Shown here in pieces: positions 1 through 9,777 of a stretch of 64,000 bases of DNA. This stretch comes from Thermosynechococcaceae cyanobacterium Okahandja (GTDB lineage Bacteria; Cyanobacteriota; Cyanobacteriia; Thermosynechococcales; Thermosynechococcaceae), in contig CP136945.1 in NCBI GenBank assembly GCA_041530395.1, positions 2,728,001-2,792,000 of the forward strand, read 5' to 3'. Within the stretch, counting starts at the first letter, position 1. The number at the start of each line of letters is the position of its first letter. The position numbers were made by a program, and so were the translations under genes. A model generated the notes under the pieces. It did no database searches. It was not told the DNA's origin and saw nothing but the letters and a program-made list of their open reading frames with translations.

Positions 1-2477
1 TGCCCCAAGGCCTGATCAAACTCTTGCAGAGCCGCCACCGCGGCAGCATGATCGGTTTCGCACGCTTGCAGTTGGCGTTGCAGGTGCTGCCAGTGTTGGT
101 GACTGGGGTTGGCCTCGAGGGTGCTGAGGGCAAGTCGTTCTGCCGCCAAGTCCGCCTCCAATTCCGGTAGCCGTGTTTGCAGCGCGGTCAGTTCGGCTTG
201 GCTGGCGTGCAATGCCTGCGCGACCTGTTGCTGCTGCTGTGCCAAGTCCTGCTGTTGGCGTTCAAGTTGTTGCTGTTGCTGTTGCAGTTGCTGCCAGTGG
301 CGGTGGCGATCGCGCTGGGTTTGGCGGGCTTCCGCTAGGGCGGCGCTTAGCTCGCTGACGGCTGTTTGCTGCTGGTGACGCTCTTGCAACAGGCGGGTGA
401 GTAGGCGCTCAATTTCACTGAGGCGATCGCGCAGGTGGCGCAGTTCCGCCGACTCGTGGGGTGGGGTACTCTGACCAAAGTGCAACGTTTGGGTGCGACT
501 CTGAGTGCCTCCGGTCATGGCCCCCGAAGGCTCAAGGAGTTCCCCCTCTAGGGTGACCATCCGGTACTGACCCAAGTAGCGGCGGGCGGCCTCAAGGGTT
601 TCAAAGACAACGGTACTGCCAAAAACGTAGGCAAAAATAGGGGCATACTCCGGCGCAAAGGTCACGAGGTTTAAGGCGTAGTCAAGGGCACCCCCTGCGG
701 CTAGGGGGGGCAAGGGTTTGGGGCGCGCTATTTTATTTAGGGGTAAAAAGGTGGCCCGCCCCGCTCGCTCCCGCTTCAGGATGGCGATCGCGGCGGCGGC
801 CACGCTATCATCAGCCACGACAATGTTGCCAAGGCGTGCCCCTGCGGCCACTTCTAGGGCCAGTTGGTACTCGGGGGCAACCTGTCCCAGTTGCGCCACC
901 GTACCCAAAACGCCGGGCAACTCAGCCGTTAAGATGAGGCGTACGGCGTAGCTGCCTTGGGTTTCCTGCACGGCCTGTTGGCGGGCTTCCAGTTGATCCA
1001 GTTCCCGCTGTTTTTGGCGTTGCTCCCGCTCCAGCCGCTGGTAGGTTTCCTCACTCAGACTCAGGTGTTGCTGGGCGGCGGCCAGTTGCTGCGCAAGGGT
1101 CTGCACCTCCTGCTCACTGGTGGCCATTGCCGTGGCTGCTGTGGCAAGGGCAGTGGTTACCTCTTGCTGCTGGGCGCTCAGGGTGGTAGCCGCCTGCTCT
1201 AGCTCGCCGTGGCGACGGCTCAGTTGTTGCGATCGCTCTAGCAAGCGCGACAGTTCACTGCGACCCGGCTCTAACTCGTGAATCAATTGATCAATCCGTT
1301 GCCGCCGTTGCTGATGCTCCGCAAACCATGCTTGAGCCGCCGTACTCAGGGTCTGAGCTTCTTGGCGCAGTTGTTGCAGCGTTGCCTCGGCGGTGGTCAC
1401 AGCCTCCACAAGGGACTGCCGTTGCTGCTGTTGCTGCGCCACCTCTGTGACCAGTTGCTGCTGCTGGGTCTGCTGGACTTGCCGTTGGGCTTGTAGCGCC
1501 CGTACCTGCTCCCCCAAGGACTGGTGCTGCTGTTGTAAATCCGCCTGCTGCCGTTGGCATTCCCGCTGTTGGGCGTGCAGCGCCGCCAATTGCGCCTGTA
1601 GCTGTAGGTACTCTTGTTCGCCGAGGGCTTTCACCTGCTGGTTAAGCTCCTCAAGCTGGATGGTGGCGGCGGCAATTTGCTCTTGGCATTGCTCTAGTTG
1701 CTGTTGGCGCGCAAGCTGCTCCTGCTCTAACTGCTGCCGTTGCGCGACCAGTGCCGCCTTTTGTTGTTCGTGGGCTTGCCACTGCCGCACCAATAACCAC
1801 TGTTCCCGTTCCTGTAGCTGCTCCCGCAGCGCTTGGTATTTTTGAGCTTGGAGGCGATCGCGATCGAGGCGATCCCGCTGCTGAATCAGTTCATTTTCAA
1901 CAATCCGAAAGCGCTCTTCCCGCTCCTTGACGGTATCCAGTTTTTCCCGCGCTTGGGCAATTTTGCGATCAAAGTCTGCCACCCCCGCCAGTTCATCAAT
2001 AATTTCGCGGCGGGCTTTAGCATTCATCGAGATAATACCCGTGACATCCCCCTGCAACACCACGTTGTAGCCTTGGGGGTAAATGCAAAACGCCTGTAGT
2101 TGCTCGTGTAGCTCGTTGAGGGTACAGGGTTGGTCGTTGATGGCATACGTCGAAGTATAAGTGCCCTGCTTCGTCACCCGCAGCCGCCGTGTCACCCGCC
2201 ATTCCGTAGTTTCATCCAAGGCAAATGTTACCGTTACGCGGGTTTCCACCACATTGTGCCCACGGCGGGTTTGGCTATGGTTCACTAAATCCGGCAGGCG
2301 CTCTGCCCGCATTCCTTTTGAGCCGGCCAAGCCAAGGGCAAACAGCAGGGCATCCAGTAGGTTGGATTTTCCTGAGCCATTGGGGCCAGAGATAACCGTA
2401 AACCCCGTCAGCAGCGGAATCAGCGTTGTGCCGCCAAAGGACTTAAAGTTGGTGAGTTCTAGCTGCTTAATATACAC
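1..2477 (-). CDS. smc: Chromosome segregation ATPase SMC, N-terminal ~825 residues (runs off the left edge)
   Basis: Condensin-type ATPase that organises and segregates the chromosome. The minus strand reads GTG TAT ATT AAG CAG, giving [17 protein letters not shown], an SMC N-terminus. Walker [10 protein letters not shown] lies at residues 31-39. Two long glutamine-rich coiled-coil arms flank a hinge-like region at about residues 510-680 (GVLGTVAQL, then [15 protein letters not shown]). The start is GTG because an in-frame TGA lies two codons upstream; no good Shine-Dalgarno is visible. The C-terminal ATPase half (signature motif, Walker B) lies beyond the window. It follows ctaE on the same strand after about 90 bases. 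The open frame, Walker A and hinge make the family call firm. Confidence 0.95.
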   Translation of the reverse strand, partial: MYIKQLELTNFKSFGGTTLIPLLTGFTVISGPNGSGKSNLLDALLFALGLAGSKGMRAERLPDLVNHSQTRRGHNVVETRVTVTFALDETTEWRVTRRLRVTKQGTYTSTYAINDQPCTLNELHEQLQAFCIYPQGYNVVLQGDVTGIISMNAKARREIIDELAGVADFDRKIAQAREKLDTVKEREERFRIVENELIQQRDRLDRDRLQAQKYQALREQLQEREQWLLVRQWQAHEQQKAALVAQRQQLEQEQLARQQQLEQCQEQIAAATIQLEELNQQVKALGEQEYLQLQAQLAALHAQQRECQRQQADLQQQHQSLGEQVRALQAQRQVQQTQQQQLVTEVAQQQQQRQSLVEAVTTAEATLQQLRQEAQTLSTAAQAWFAEHQQRRQRIDQLIHELEPGRSELSRLLERSQQLSRRHGELEQAATTLSAQQQEVTTALATAATAMATSEQEVQTLAQQLAAAQQHLSLSEETYQRLEREQRQKQRELDQLEARQQAVQETQGSYAVRLILTAELPGVLGTVAQLGQVAPEYQLALEVAAGARLGNIVVADDSVAAAAIAILKRERAGRATFLPLNKIARPKPLPPLAAGGALDYALNLVTFAPEYAPIFAYVFGSTVVFETLEAARRYLGQYRMVTLEGELLEPSGAMTGGTQSRTQTLHFGQSTPPHESAELRHLRDRLSEIERLLTRLLQERHQQQTAVSELSAALAEARQTQRDRHRHWQQLQQQQQQLERQQQDLAQQQQQVAQALHASQAELTALQTRLPELEADLAAERLALSTLEANPSHQHWQHLQRQLQACETDHAAAVAALQEFDQALG

Positions 2478-2570
2478 GGCTCAAGGAGGCATCGTCTAAT
2501 CCACTATACTGAGGATTTGCCCACCTCACCCAAGGCAGCATCCCACGGACTTGGCCGTGTTCGCAAGCCA

Positions 2571-3176
2571 CTAGAAGCGCGTCAGGATGTACAGCAAAAC
2601 AAATAAAATAATCCAAATGACATCCACAAAGTGCCAGTAGATTTCTGCCATGGCAACCCCTGTGTGCTTATGGGCACCGTAGTGTCCCGGGCGGCGCGAT
2701 CGCCACAGCACCCCTAAAATCAACAGCACCCCCACCAGCACGTGCAGACCGTGAAAGCCCGTCATCACATAAAAACAGTTGGCAAACACATTGGTGCGCA
2801 ACCCATAGCCTAGGGTGAGGTATTCATAGGCTTGCCCCGCCAAAAAGACCAGTCCCATCGCGGCTGTCAGCCAGTACCACTTGCGCATCCCCTTAACGTC
2901 ATCTTTCTTAATGGCCACATCGCCATAGTGGATGACAAAGCTACTGGAGACCAGAATAATGGTGTTAATTGTGGGCAAAAGTAACTCAACCTCCGTGCCC
3001 TCCGGCGGCCACTGTTCATTGAGGCCCCGCAGCAGCAAATAGGTGGCAAACAGCCCCCCAAACATTAAGGACTCTGAAATCAGGAATACCAACAGACCCA
3101 ATACCCGAAAGTCTGGATGCTCATGGTGATGATCAACAATAACCGGCGCATTTTCAGACTCGATAGTCCCCTGCAT
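2571..3176 (-). CDS. ctaE: Cytochrome c oxidase subunit III
   Basis: Integral-membrane subunit of the aa3-type terminal oxidase, which reduces O2 with electrons from cytochrome c or plastocyanin. The 201-residue length and about five hydrophobic helices fit the short cyanobacterial form. Family sequence includes ESLMFGGLFATYLLLR, FHGLHVLVGVLLI and the C-terminal YWHFVDVIWIILFVLLY. It is the last gene of ctaC-ctaD-ctaE, 45 bases after ctaD. No metal is bound by this subunit; it is thought to stabilise the core. Confidence 0.95.
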   Translation of the reverse strand: MQGTIESENAPVIVDHHHEHPDFRVLGLLVFLISESLMFGGLFATYLLLRGLNEQWPPEGTEVELLLPTINTIILVSSSFVIHYGDVAIKKDDVKGMRKWYWLTAAMGLVFLAGQAYEYLTLGYGLRTNVFANCFYVMTGFHGLHVLVGVLLILGVLWRSRRPGHYGAHKHTGVAMAEIYWHFVDVIWIILFVLLYILTRF

Positions 3177-3221
3177 GGCGATCGCTCCTAGGCTCTAAAC
3201 GGTTCACACCAAACGCTCAAC

Positions 3222-4895
3222 TTACTCTTCATCGTTTTCATCGTCCTCATCCTCCTCATCCCGCAACCGTTGGCGATGCACAATGCCGCCAAAGTCGTAG
3301 GGACCTTTGGTGACCACTGGCAGCACCTCCCAGTTTTCAATGAGCGGTGGTGAACTGGTGGTCCACTCAAGGCTGAGGCCGCCCCACGGGTTATCTCCTG
3401 CCACCTTACCCTTATTCCAACTCCAGATCACATTAATCAGGAACGGAATAATGGAAAAGGCCAAGACAAAGGCACCAATCGTACAGATGAGGTTAATTGG
3501 CTCAAACTGCGGATCGTACATTGCCACCCGGCGCGGCATCCCCTTCAGGCCTAACTCGTGCATCGGCAAAAAGGTGAGATTGGTGCCAATTAGCGTGAGC
3601 ACAAAGTGAACAATGCCTAGGGGTTCATTGAGCAATCGTCCGGTCATTTTCGGGAACCAGTGGTAAATCCCGGCATAGAGGCCAAAGACCGAGCCACCAA
3701 ACAGAACGTAGTGGAAGTGGGCAACCACATAGTAGGTGTCGTGGACGTGAATATCCACGGGGGCGGTTCCCAGCGTAACGCCACTCAACCCGCCCAACAC
3801 AAACATCGACAGCAGGCCAATGGCAAAGAGCATGGCGCTGTTGAGGCGAATTTTACCCCCCCAGAGGGTTGCTACCCAGCTAAAAATTTTTACCCCGGTT
3901 GGCACCGCCACAATCAGCGTGGAAATCGTAAAGAACATGCGCATCCATGGCGGTGTGCCACTGGTAAACATGTGGTGTACCCACACAAATAAGCCCACAC
4001 AGCAGATGGCCAAACTGGAGTAGGCGATCGCCTGATAGCCAAAAATAGGCTTACGGGCATGAACAGGAATCACCTCCGACATAATGCCAAAAATCGGCAA
4101 AATCATCAGATACACCGCCGGATGGGAATAAAACCAAAACAGGTGCTGGTAAATCACGACATTGCCACCGGCATCGGGTTTATAGAACGAGGTGCCAAAG
4201 TTAATGTCAAACAGCAACAAAATCAGCCCTGCCGCCAATACAGGGGTTGACACCAGCGCCAACAACGAGGTTGCAAGGGTCGCCCAGCAAAATAAGGGCA
4301 GTTGATCCCAGCGCATACTGGGCACCTTCATCTTCCAAATGGTGACAATGAAGTTCACCGACCCCATAATCGACGATGTCCCCACCAAGACAATCGCCAA
4401 AATCCACATACTCTGAGCCGTATTGGCGGTAATGGTACTCAAGGGCGGGTAAGAGGTCCACCCCGCTTGTGCCCCCCCAAAAAAGAAGCTGCCCAGCAGT
4501 AGCGCCCCCGCCGGCGGGTTGAGCCAAAAGGCCAAGGCATTGAGCCGTGGGAACGCCATATCCCGCGCCCCCACCATCAACGGCACCAGATAGTTACCAA
4601 AGCCACCAATGGCCGCCGGCACAATCCAGAGGAAAATCATGATTGTGCCGTGATTCGTCAAAAAAGCATTGTAGAGATTGGGGTCAAGAAAATCAGAATT
4701 AGCCGTTGCCAGTTCCGTCCGCATGGCCACCGCCATCAGGCCGCCAATCAGGTAAAAAATAAAGGCCGTCACAAGGTACTGAATGCCGATGACCTTGTGA
4801 TCGACATTAAAGGTGAAGTAGTCGTACCACTTCCAAGCTTTGGGGTGTTCCGGTAAGGACAACGGACGATCAAGGGGGAGTTGTGCTTGCGCCAT
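3222..4895 (-). CDS. ctaD: Cytochrome c oxidase subunit I, A2-type haem-copper oxidase
   Basis: Catalytic subunit carrying haem a, haem a3 and CuB. Twelve hydrophobic helices are readable. Ligand motifs include the CuB region FWFYSHPAVYLMILPIFG, the VHHMFTSG histidine pair, and HDTYYVVAHFHYVLFGG near the third haem ligand. The CuB helix reads YSHPAV, not GHPEV, so it lacks the D-channel glutamate of A1 oxidases and carries the Tyr-Ser signature of the A2 class. I start at MAQAQLP (557 residues); an upstream ATG would add 12 residues that do not look like family sequence. The C-terminus is very acidic (DEEDEDDENDEE). Confidence 0.95.
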   Translation of the reverse strand: MAQAQLPLDRPLSLPEHPKAWKWYDYFTFNVDHKVIGIQYLVTAFIFYLIGGLMAVAMRTELATANSDFLDPNLYNAFLTNHGTIMIFLWIVPAAIGGFGNYLVPLMVGARDMAFPRLNALAFWLNPPAGALLLGSFFFGGAQAGWTSYPPLSTITANTAQSMWILAIVLVGTSSIMGSVNFIVTIWKMKVPSMRWDQLPLFCWATLATSLLALVSTPVLAAGLILLLFDINFGTSFYKPDAGGNVVIYQHLFWFYSHPAVYLMILPIFGIMSEVIPVHARKPIFGYQAIAYSSLAICCVGLFVWVHHMFTSGTPPWMRMFFTISTLIVAVPTGVKIFSWVATLWGGKIRLNSAMLFAIGLLSMFVLGGLSGVTLGTAPVDIHVHDTYYVVAHFHYVLFGGSVFGLYAGIYHWFPKMTGRLLNEPLGIVHFVLTLIGTNLTFLPMHELGLKGMPRRVAMYDPQFEPINLICTIGAFVLAFSIIPFLINVIWSWNKGKVAGDNPWGGLSLEWTTSSPPLIENWEVLPVVTKGPYDFGGIVHRQRLRDEEDEDDENDEE

Positions 4896-4949
4896 AGCTC
4901 TCTCAAGAATGGAATAATCGATGCATATCAACGCTGACCACGGGGGTGC

Positions 4950-5933
4950 CTAAGGCACTGGTCGAGGGGGCTGAGCCGCCGCCTCCACTTGGGCAAGAAG
5001 TTGGGGGGTCACGCCAAAGTCTGCCCGATGACTGGCCACAAGGGACGGTGCCGGAAGGTTGGCTGTGGCTTGGTTCTGGCTCAGCCATGTTTGAAACTCG
5101 TCTGGCGTATGAACAATGACTTGGGTGCGCATGGCTCCATGATAGCCACCACAAAGTTCAGCACACACCACGGGATACGTGCCGGGCTTCGTTGCCTTAA
5201 ACCGCAATTCAGTGGGAACGCCCGGAATCGCATCCTGTTTGAGGCGAAACTGCGGCACCCAAAAGGAATGAATGACATCCCGTGCCGATAGGTTAAGCTG
5301 CACATCTTTGCCCACGGGAATATGGAGTTCACCCGAGACAATCCCCTGCTCGGGATAGGTAAAGATCCATGCGTACTGCATCCCGGCCACATCCACAAGC
5401 AGATCGGGCGCTTTCCCCTGCACATCAGGGCTAGCACCAATGCCCACCTCGGGTACGCGGCTGGCAATTAAGGCAGGGGGCAGATCGCTGGTGGTTTCTT
5501 GGGGGGCTTGGGCAACGATCGCCACCGAATGATCGGGATGATGACTCATGGAATGGGACGCATGATCGCCTGGGTTCAGCCCCCCCATCCGTTGAAAAAT
5601 ATCAACGCTATAGATGCCCAAGAAAATGACAATGAGGGCTGGAATCGCCGTCCAAAAGGCCTCAAGGGGCAGGTTGCCCTCCACAGGCACACCATCCCCC
5701 TCATCCCCCGCTCGGCGGCGGTAGCGAATCACAAACAGGATAATGGCACCCTGCACCACCAAAAACAGCGCCGTGCCAATGGTGAGCATAATGTCAAAGA
5801 AATTATCTACCAAGGGGGCTTGCTCCGAGGCTTGCTCCGGAAAAAGACCGTGGTTGTGCCCCACCCAAAAACTCACAAGGGTAACCACTACCCCAGCGGT
5901 CAACGTCCAAATTGAAGCGGGTATTTGTTCCAT
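4950..5933 (-). CDS. ctaC: Cytochrome c oxidase subunit II (CuA subunit)
   Basis: Accepts electrons from soluble donors at the CuA centre and passes them to subunit I. Two N-terminal membrane helices are followed by a histidine- and proline-rich loop and a cupredoxin domain. The CuA ligands are visible: DVIHSFWVPQF, then CAELCGGYHGAM (Cys-x3-Cys, His, Met). I start at MEQIPASIWTL, preceded by AAGGCAGG; the frame is open 11 codons further up. First gene of the ctaCDE operon, 54 bases before ctaD. Confidence 0.94.
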   Translation of the reverse strand: MEQIPASIWTLTAGVVVTLVSFWVGHNHGLFPEQASEQAPLVDNFFDIMLTIGTALFLVVQGAIILFVIRYRRRAGDEGDGVPVEGNLPLEAFWTAIPALIVIFLGIYSVDIFQRMGGLNPGDHASHSMSHHPDHSVAIVAQAPQETTSDLPPALIASRVPEVGIGASPDVQGKAPDLLVDVAGMQYAWIFTYPEQGIVSGELHIPVGKDVQLNLSARDVIHSFWVPQFRLKQDAIPGVPTELRFKATKPGTYPVVCAELCGGYHGAMRTQVIVHTPDEFQTWLSQNQATANLPAPSLVASHRADFGVTPQLLAQVEAAAQPPRPVP

Positions 5934-6019
5934 AGTGCCTGCCTTGGCGATCCAAGAAAATCCCATCCCGATCCTAGGCAGATTCCCTAGGGATGGGGGT
6001 TAAAATAACCTAAAGATTC

Positions 6020-6200
6020 GTGACATCCTCCCGACGCTGACCCTGCCCCCAACCCCCGCGTGCGGGGGCTAGGGGGTACAGCACGGGCTTCCCAACCTCA
6101 CGATTGGGCATTCCTGCCCCACGCCACTTGTCTAGGTCAACGACCCCCGACAGACCGACTTGACAGGCGGTTTCCCTTCCCCAGCGTCCCTAGGCTACTA
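6020..6200 (-). ncRNA. Predicted omegaRNA (TnpB guide RNA) and right end of copy 1
   Basis: In TnpB elements the 3' part of the tnpB transcript is the guide RNA, with the guide copied from DNA just past the right tip. This GC-rich stretch overlaps the tnpB end and is conserved in copies 2 and 3. It contains a strong hairpin (CCCCCGC-AC-GCGGGGG) between two GGTTGGG repeats that copies 2 and 3 lack. The encoded guide would begin GAATCTTTAGGTTATT, reading minus strand past 6020. The 5' boundary is a guess. Confidence 0.55.
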
Positions 6201-7341
6201 CATTTTCTAATCCACGATGCAACACCCTCTCTGCCGCCGCATGGTCACGATGCGTCCGATACCCACACTCCCGACAATGATGCTCTCTGATGCCCAACTC
6301 TTTCCTTACGGTGACAAGGCACTTAGGGCAGGTTTGACTGGTGCCGTTGGGATTGACTTTCGCAAAGTACACACCTCGCTTCCAACACACCCATGCCAGC
6401 AGAGATAAAAACTGTCCAAAGGCGGCATCCACACAATCTTTTCGCAGCATCCCTCGCGTCAATCCTATGACGTTGAGGTCTTCCGCAAAGATGGTTTGTC
6501 CTTGGTCACAAAGTTTATGAGCCGTTTTCAGATGAAAATCTTTCCGACGGTTCGCTATCCGATGGTGCTGTCTAGCCACTTTCGTTTGTGCCTTCTCCCA
6601 GTTGTGAGACCCTTTTTGTTTTCTCGCCGCTCTGCGTTGCAGCAATTGCAGCTTGCGTTGCGCCGACTTGAAAAACTGAGGGCGCTCTTGGAAAGAGCCA
6701 TCCGAAAGGGTTAAGAATCGCTCCAATCCAAGGTCAATGCCAATCGCCCGACCATGAACCGGAAGGTCAGGAATCGACACGTCCGACTCGATGGTGACCA
6801 CAACGTACCATTGCGTCCCCCTGACTCTGGACAATACCCTCACCTGCTTGACCGTGAACCCGTCAGGGATAGGGCGATGCCGGTTGATGGTCACTTCCCC
6901 GATTTTGGGCAGCTTGATAACGTTGCCCTTGATAGGGTTGTCCTTGAACTGGGGGAACACAAAGGACTTGAACTGACCAACTTTTTTGAAGCGCGGAAAC
7001 CCGTGTCCACGCTTCTGAAACGCTTCCCAAGTATCGTGCAGTCTACGAATCGTAGTTTGCAACACCTGAGAATGCACCCTGCTCAAATGGGGGAATTGCT
7101 TCTTGGCCTTGGGTAGGTTGTTTTGCTGACGCTGGTAAGACGGAAACGGTTCATCGGCAGGAATGATATATTCCTTCTCCAACGAGCATCGGTCTATCGA
7201 ACACTGACGCGCAGCCATCCAGTCTTTGAGTTCGCGCAAGGCGTAGTTATACACGCCTCTGCACATCTCCAGCCATTCCAGCAGTTCAATCTGTTGGCTG
7301 GCATCTGGATAGATGCGGTAGGTGTAGTTCATGGTTAGCAT
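6190..7341 (-). CDS. tnpB: TnpB RNA-guided endonuclease, family A (intact)
   Basis: TnpB is the compact RuvC nuclease ancestral to Cas12; it uses an RNA from the element's right end to cut target DNA. The 383 residues include YTYRIYPDASQQ at the N-terminus. RuvC residues are D203 (GIDLGLE), E287 (FAEDLN) and D366 (HRDHAAA). A zinc ribbon uses C338, C341, C356 and C359. All catalytic and zinc residues are present, so activity is plausible. The TAG stop is one base different from CAG in copies 2 and 3, which read on through the right end. Confidence 0.92.
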   Translation of the reverse strand: MLTMNYTYRIYPDASQQIELLEWLEMCRGVYNYALRELKDWMAARQCSIDRCSLEKEYIIPADEPFPSYQRQQNNLPKAKKQFPHLSRVHSQVLQTTIRRLHDTWEAFQKRGHGFPRFKKVGQFKSFVFPQFKDNPIKGNVIKLPKIGEVTINRHRPIPDGFTVKQVRVLSRVRGTQWYVVVTIESDVSIPDLPVHGRAIGIDLGLERFLTLSDGSFQERPQFFKSAQRKLQLLQRRAARKQKGSHNWEKAQTKVARQHHRIANRRKDFHLKTAHKLCDQGQTIFAEDLNVIGLTRGMLRKDCVDAAFGQFLSLLAWVCWKRGVYFAKVNPNGTSQTCPKCLVTVRKELGIREHHCRECGYRTHRDHAAAERVLHRGLENVVA

Positions 7342-7479
7342 AGTTACATTTCACCATGACTTGTAGCCGATGGTAAATGCTGGTCTCATCCCCATCAAGG
7401 GGAATCGACAAGCGCGGAGAGTCCATGTATCCCGACGCCAGCGCGGGACTTATCGCTCCCCGAACCCCTCAAAAGTTAA

Positions 7480-7741
7480 AGTACTGTTGCTTGAGCGCAT
7501 CGGGTACCAAGCCTGCTGGCTCTGTGGCGCAAGCAGAAAGCTCTAAAAAGCCCTAAAAAGACCTAATTGTTCGGTCGGTGTATTCGCAAAATCCCTCGGT
7601 TATTGTGGAGGTGGCTCAAGGAAGCAGTGTCAAGACTAATCACACCTAGGCCATCAAGATAAGTCCTAAGCACCCCTCTGCGTCAGCAGGTTTGGGGTAG
7701 TCTTAGAAAGCGAGGGTAGCGGTTCGGGCTAAAGCAGGTCT
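7480..7741. other. Intergenic region between the TnpB element and the GGDEF operon
   Basis: No gene is seen in these 262 bases. They hold a hairpin with arms TGCTTG-(AG)-CGC and GCGCAAGCA (7488-7535), followed by three close copies of CTAAAAAG or CCTAAAAAG-like sequence (about 7541-7565). The promoter of the downstream operon should lie here; I cannot place -35/-10 boxes convincingly. Confidence 0.4.
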
Positions 7742-9376
7742 ATGGCTATTTTGCTGTATCACAACAATGCAACAACGGCGGCTACACTTGTCTCGATGCT
7801 CACTGCGGTGGAGCAGCGGGTGGATGTGGTGGCTCGTACGGAGGATCTGTGGGGATTATTGGCCAGTCGCACCTACGCCTTGTTGATTGTGGATGACACA
7901 CACCTAGGAACAACGGTCGAACGGTTTGGCCAGCAGGTGCGCACCCATGGCTTTCAGGAACCTATTTTGGTGTTAACTCGCGGCGACGTGCCGACCCAAC
8001 CAACGGATCAGGTAATTTACTACCGCTATCCCTGTAGTCAAAGTGGACTGGTCAGTGTGGTTAAGCCACTGCTGAGTGCGATCGCCCCGCCATGGCCAGA
8101 GGTGGCCAATGAGTCTGGCTTGCCCTTAGTGCTGCACATTGATAACGATGCTGAACTGATCCATTCCCTAGAACACTATGCTGCTGATGCCGGGTTTCGC
8201 TATGTGGCAATAGATAGCTGGCCCCTTGTCAAGGCCTATGTCGAGGATTTTGTTCCCAATGCCGTGATTTTGAATCCTGAAGTGGTGCCCGACGAAGTCA
8301 CGAGCCGCGAATTTCTGCAGCAGTTACGGCAGCATCGCCCGCCGATCCCCGCCTTGGTGTTTACGGCCCATGACACCTGGCGCGATCGCCTCGCCGCCAT
8401 TCGCCTAGGATCACGAATTACCCTGAACAAACCCGTGGATATGGAGCGGCTGTTGCAAACCCTAGAACAGTTGCTGCAACCGCAGGAAGTTACCTCCGCC
8501 AGTATTCTGACGGTGGATGATGATCCCGTGACGCTGGCCATTCTCAAGCGCCTGTTGGAACCGTGGGGGATGAGTGTGACCCCGCTGCAGAACCCGGATC
8601 AGTTCTGGGATGTCCTAGAAGCCACCTGCCCAGAGTTGATCATTCTCGATGTGCAAATGCCCGGCATCAACGGGATTGAGCTATGCCAAGTGGTGCGTAA
8701 CGATCCCCGCTGGAGCCGCTTACCCATTTTATTTCTTACGGCGACCACTGATCCCGCGCTAGTGACGCAACTATTTGCCGCCGGTGCCGATGATTTTGTC
8801 AATAAGCCGATTGTAGGACCAGAACTAATCACGCGGATCATTAACCGCTTAGAGCGCACGCGACTGCTGAAGCGGTTAGCGGAGGTGGATCCCCTGACGG
8901 GCTTGTGCAACCGCCGTAAGGCCACCGAAGATATTGAGCGCTTTTTGCAGTTAGCAGAACGGCAGCAGCAGCCCCTGTGCCTTGCAGTTCTGGATCTGGA
9001 TCATTTCAAGAGTATTAACGACACCTATGGTCACGACGTTGGGGATCAAGTGCTGGTGACAACGGCCCGCATTTTGCGGCAGTCGTTGCGGATGGAGGAT
9101 GTGGTGGCGCGTTGGGGGGGAGAGGAGTTTTTAGTGGCCCTGTACGGCATTTCGTTGGAGGTGGCGCAACAGCGACTGGGGGTCTGTTTGCAGCGGCTGC
9201 GCGGCCACACCTTTCCGGTGCCCCATCAGGAGGGCTTCAAGGTGAGTTTTAGTGCGGGAGTGAGCCAATATCCGCAGCACGGCGACAGATTGCTACCACT
9301 GGTGAAGGCGGCGGATGACGCTCTTTACCAAGCCAAGGCGGCAGGTCGCTGTCGGATTGCCACAGCAATAGCGTAA
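7742..9376 (+). CDS. Multi-receiver response regulator with GGDEF diguanylate cyclase domain
   Basis: Predicted cytoplasmic enzyme making c-di-GMP from two GTP. Domain order in 544 residues: a degenerate receiver (1-115), a second receiver (128-245), a complete receiver (254-368) and a GGDEF domain (376-544). Only the third receiver has all key residues: the DDD acidic pocket, D303 in LILDVQMPG and K355 in NKP. The second has N178 where the phospho-acceptor Asp should be. The active site is GGEEF (459-463), and an intact inhibitory I-site RMED sits at 450-453, so product inhibition is likely. First gene of an operon with the ferredoxin (11-base gap). Confidence 0.92.
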   Translation: MAILLYHNNATTAATLVSMLTAVEQRVDVVARTEDLWGLLASRTYALLIVDDTHLGTTVERFGQQVRTHGFQEPILVLTRGDVPTQPTDQVIYYRYPCSQSGLVSVVKPLLSAIAPPWPEVANESGLPLVLHIDNDAELIHSLEHYAADAGFRYVAIDSWPLVKAYVEDFVPNAVILNPEVVPDEVTSREFLQQLRQHRPPIPALVFTAHDTWRDRLAAIRLGSRITLNKPVDMERLLQTLEQLLQPQEVTSASILTVDDDPVTLAILKRLLEPWGMSVTPLQNPDQFWDVLEATCPELIILDVQMPGINGIELCQVVRNDPRWSRLPILFLTATTDPALVTQLFAAGADDFVNKPIVGPELITRIINRLERTRLLKRLAEVDPLTGLCNRRKATEDIERFLQLAERQQQPLCLAVLDLDHFKSINDTYGHDVGDQVLVTTARILRQSLRMEDVVARWGGEEFLVALYGISLEVAQQRLGVCLQRLRGHTFPVPHQEGFKVSFSAGVSQYPQHGDRLLPLVKAADDALYQAKAAGRCRIATAIA

Positions 9377-9387
9377 GATAGCGGGGT

Positions 9388-9774
9388 ATGAGTAACACCT
9401 ATCGCGTCACCATTCACGTTCGTCCCCTCAAGCCGAGCGATCCCCCCCCTCAGACCTATACCCTTGAGGTGCCGGATAATCGCTACATTCTGCACTACGC
9501 GGAAAGCCAAGGGCTAGAGTTGCCCTTCTCCTGTCGCAACGGTGCCTGTACCACCTGTGCGGTGCGGGTACTCTCGGGCAGCATTGAGCAGCCGGAGGCT
9601 ATGGGGCTATCGCCCGCCCTCCAAGCTCAGGGTTATGCCCTCCTGTGCGTGAGCTATGCCCGCTCGGATCTGGAACTGGAAACCCAAGATGAAGATGAGG
9701 TCTATGAACTGCAATTTGGGCGCTACTTTGGCCAAGGACGGGTACAGTTGGGGCTGCCCCTCGATGAGGACTAG
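9388..9774 (+). CDS. Plant-type 2Fe-2S ferredoxin with C-terminal extension (FdC2-like)
   Basis: Soluble one-electron carrier. Cluster ligands are C49, C54, C57 and C87 (FSCRNGACTTCAV, then ALLCVSYA). It differs from PetF by a longer N-terminus and a C-terminal extension with QDEDEVYELQFGRYF. That extension is characteristic of the FdC2 ferredoxins of cyanobacteria and plants, whose physiological partner is not settled. The FdC2 assignment is by remembered motif. It lies 11 bases after the GGDEF gene and 3 bases before the phosphatase gene, so it is probably cotranscribed. Confidence 0.85.
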   Translation: MSNTYRVTIHVRPLKPSDPPPQTYTLEVPDNRYILHYAESQGLELPFSCRNGACTTCAVRVLSGSIEQPEAMGLSPALQAQGYALLCVSYARSDLELETQDEDEVYELQFGRYFGQGRVQLGLPLDED

Positions 9775-9777
9775 GGG

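Larger units (their letters stand above)
6020..7474 (-). mobile_element. IS200/IS605-superfamily tnpB-only element, family A copy 1 (full length, 1455 bp)
   Basis: Complete element with no tnpA, so probably mobilised in trans. Read on the minus strand, the left tip TTTTGAGGGGTTCGGGG directly follows TTAAC (bases 7475-7479), and the right tip is GGGAGGATGTCAC, ending at 6020. The same two tips and the same TTAAC recur at 12264-12786, 47768-48815 and 60640-60691, which fixes the boundaries. No target duplication is seen, as expected for single-strand transposition. TTAAC is therefore the inferred insertion target and TnpB target-adjacent motif. Confidence 0.88.

Noticed and set aside
109-1845. 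Cysteine- and leucine-rich open frames on the plus strand opposite smc
   Set aside because: They are the antisense of the glutamine-rich SMC coiled coil (CAG/CTG codons); the minus frame carries Walker A and the hinge.
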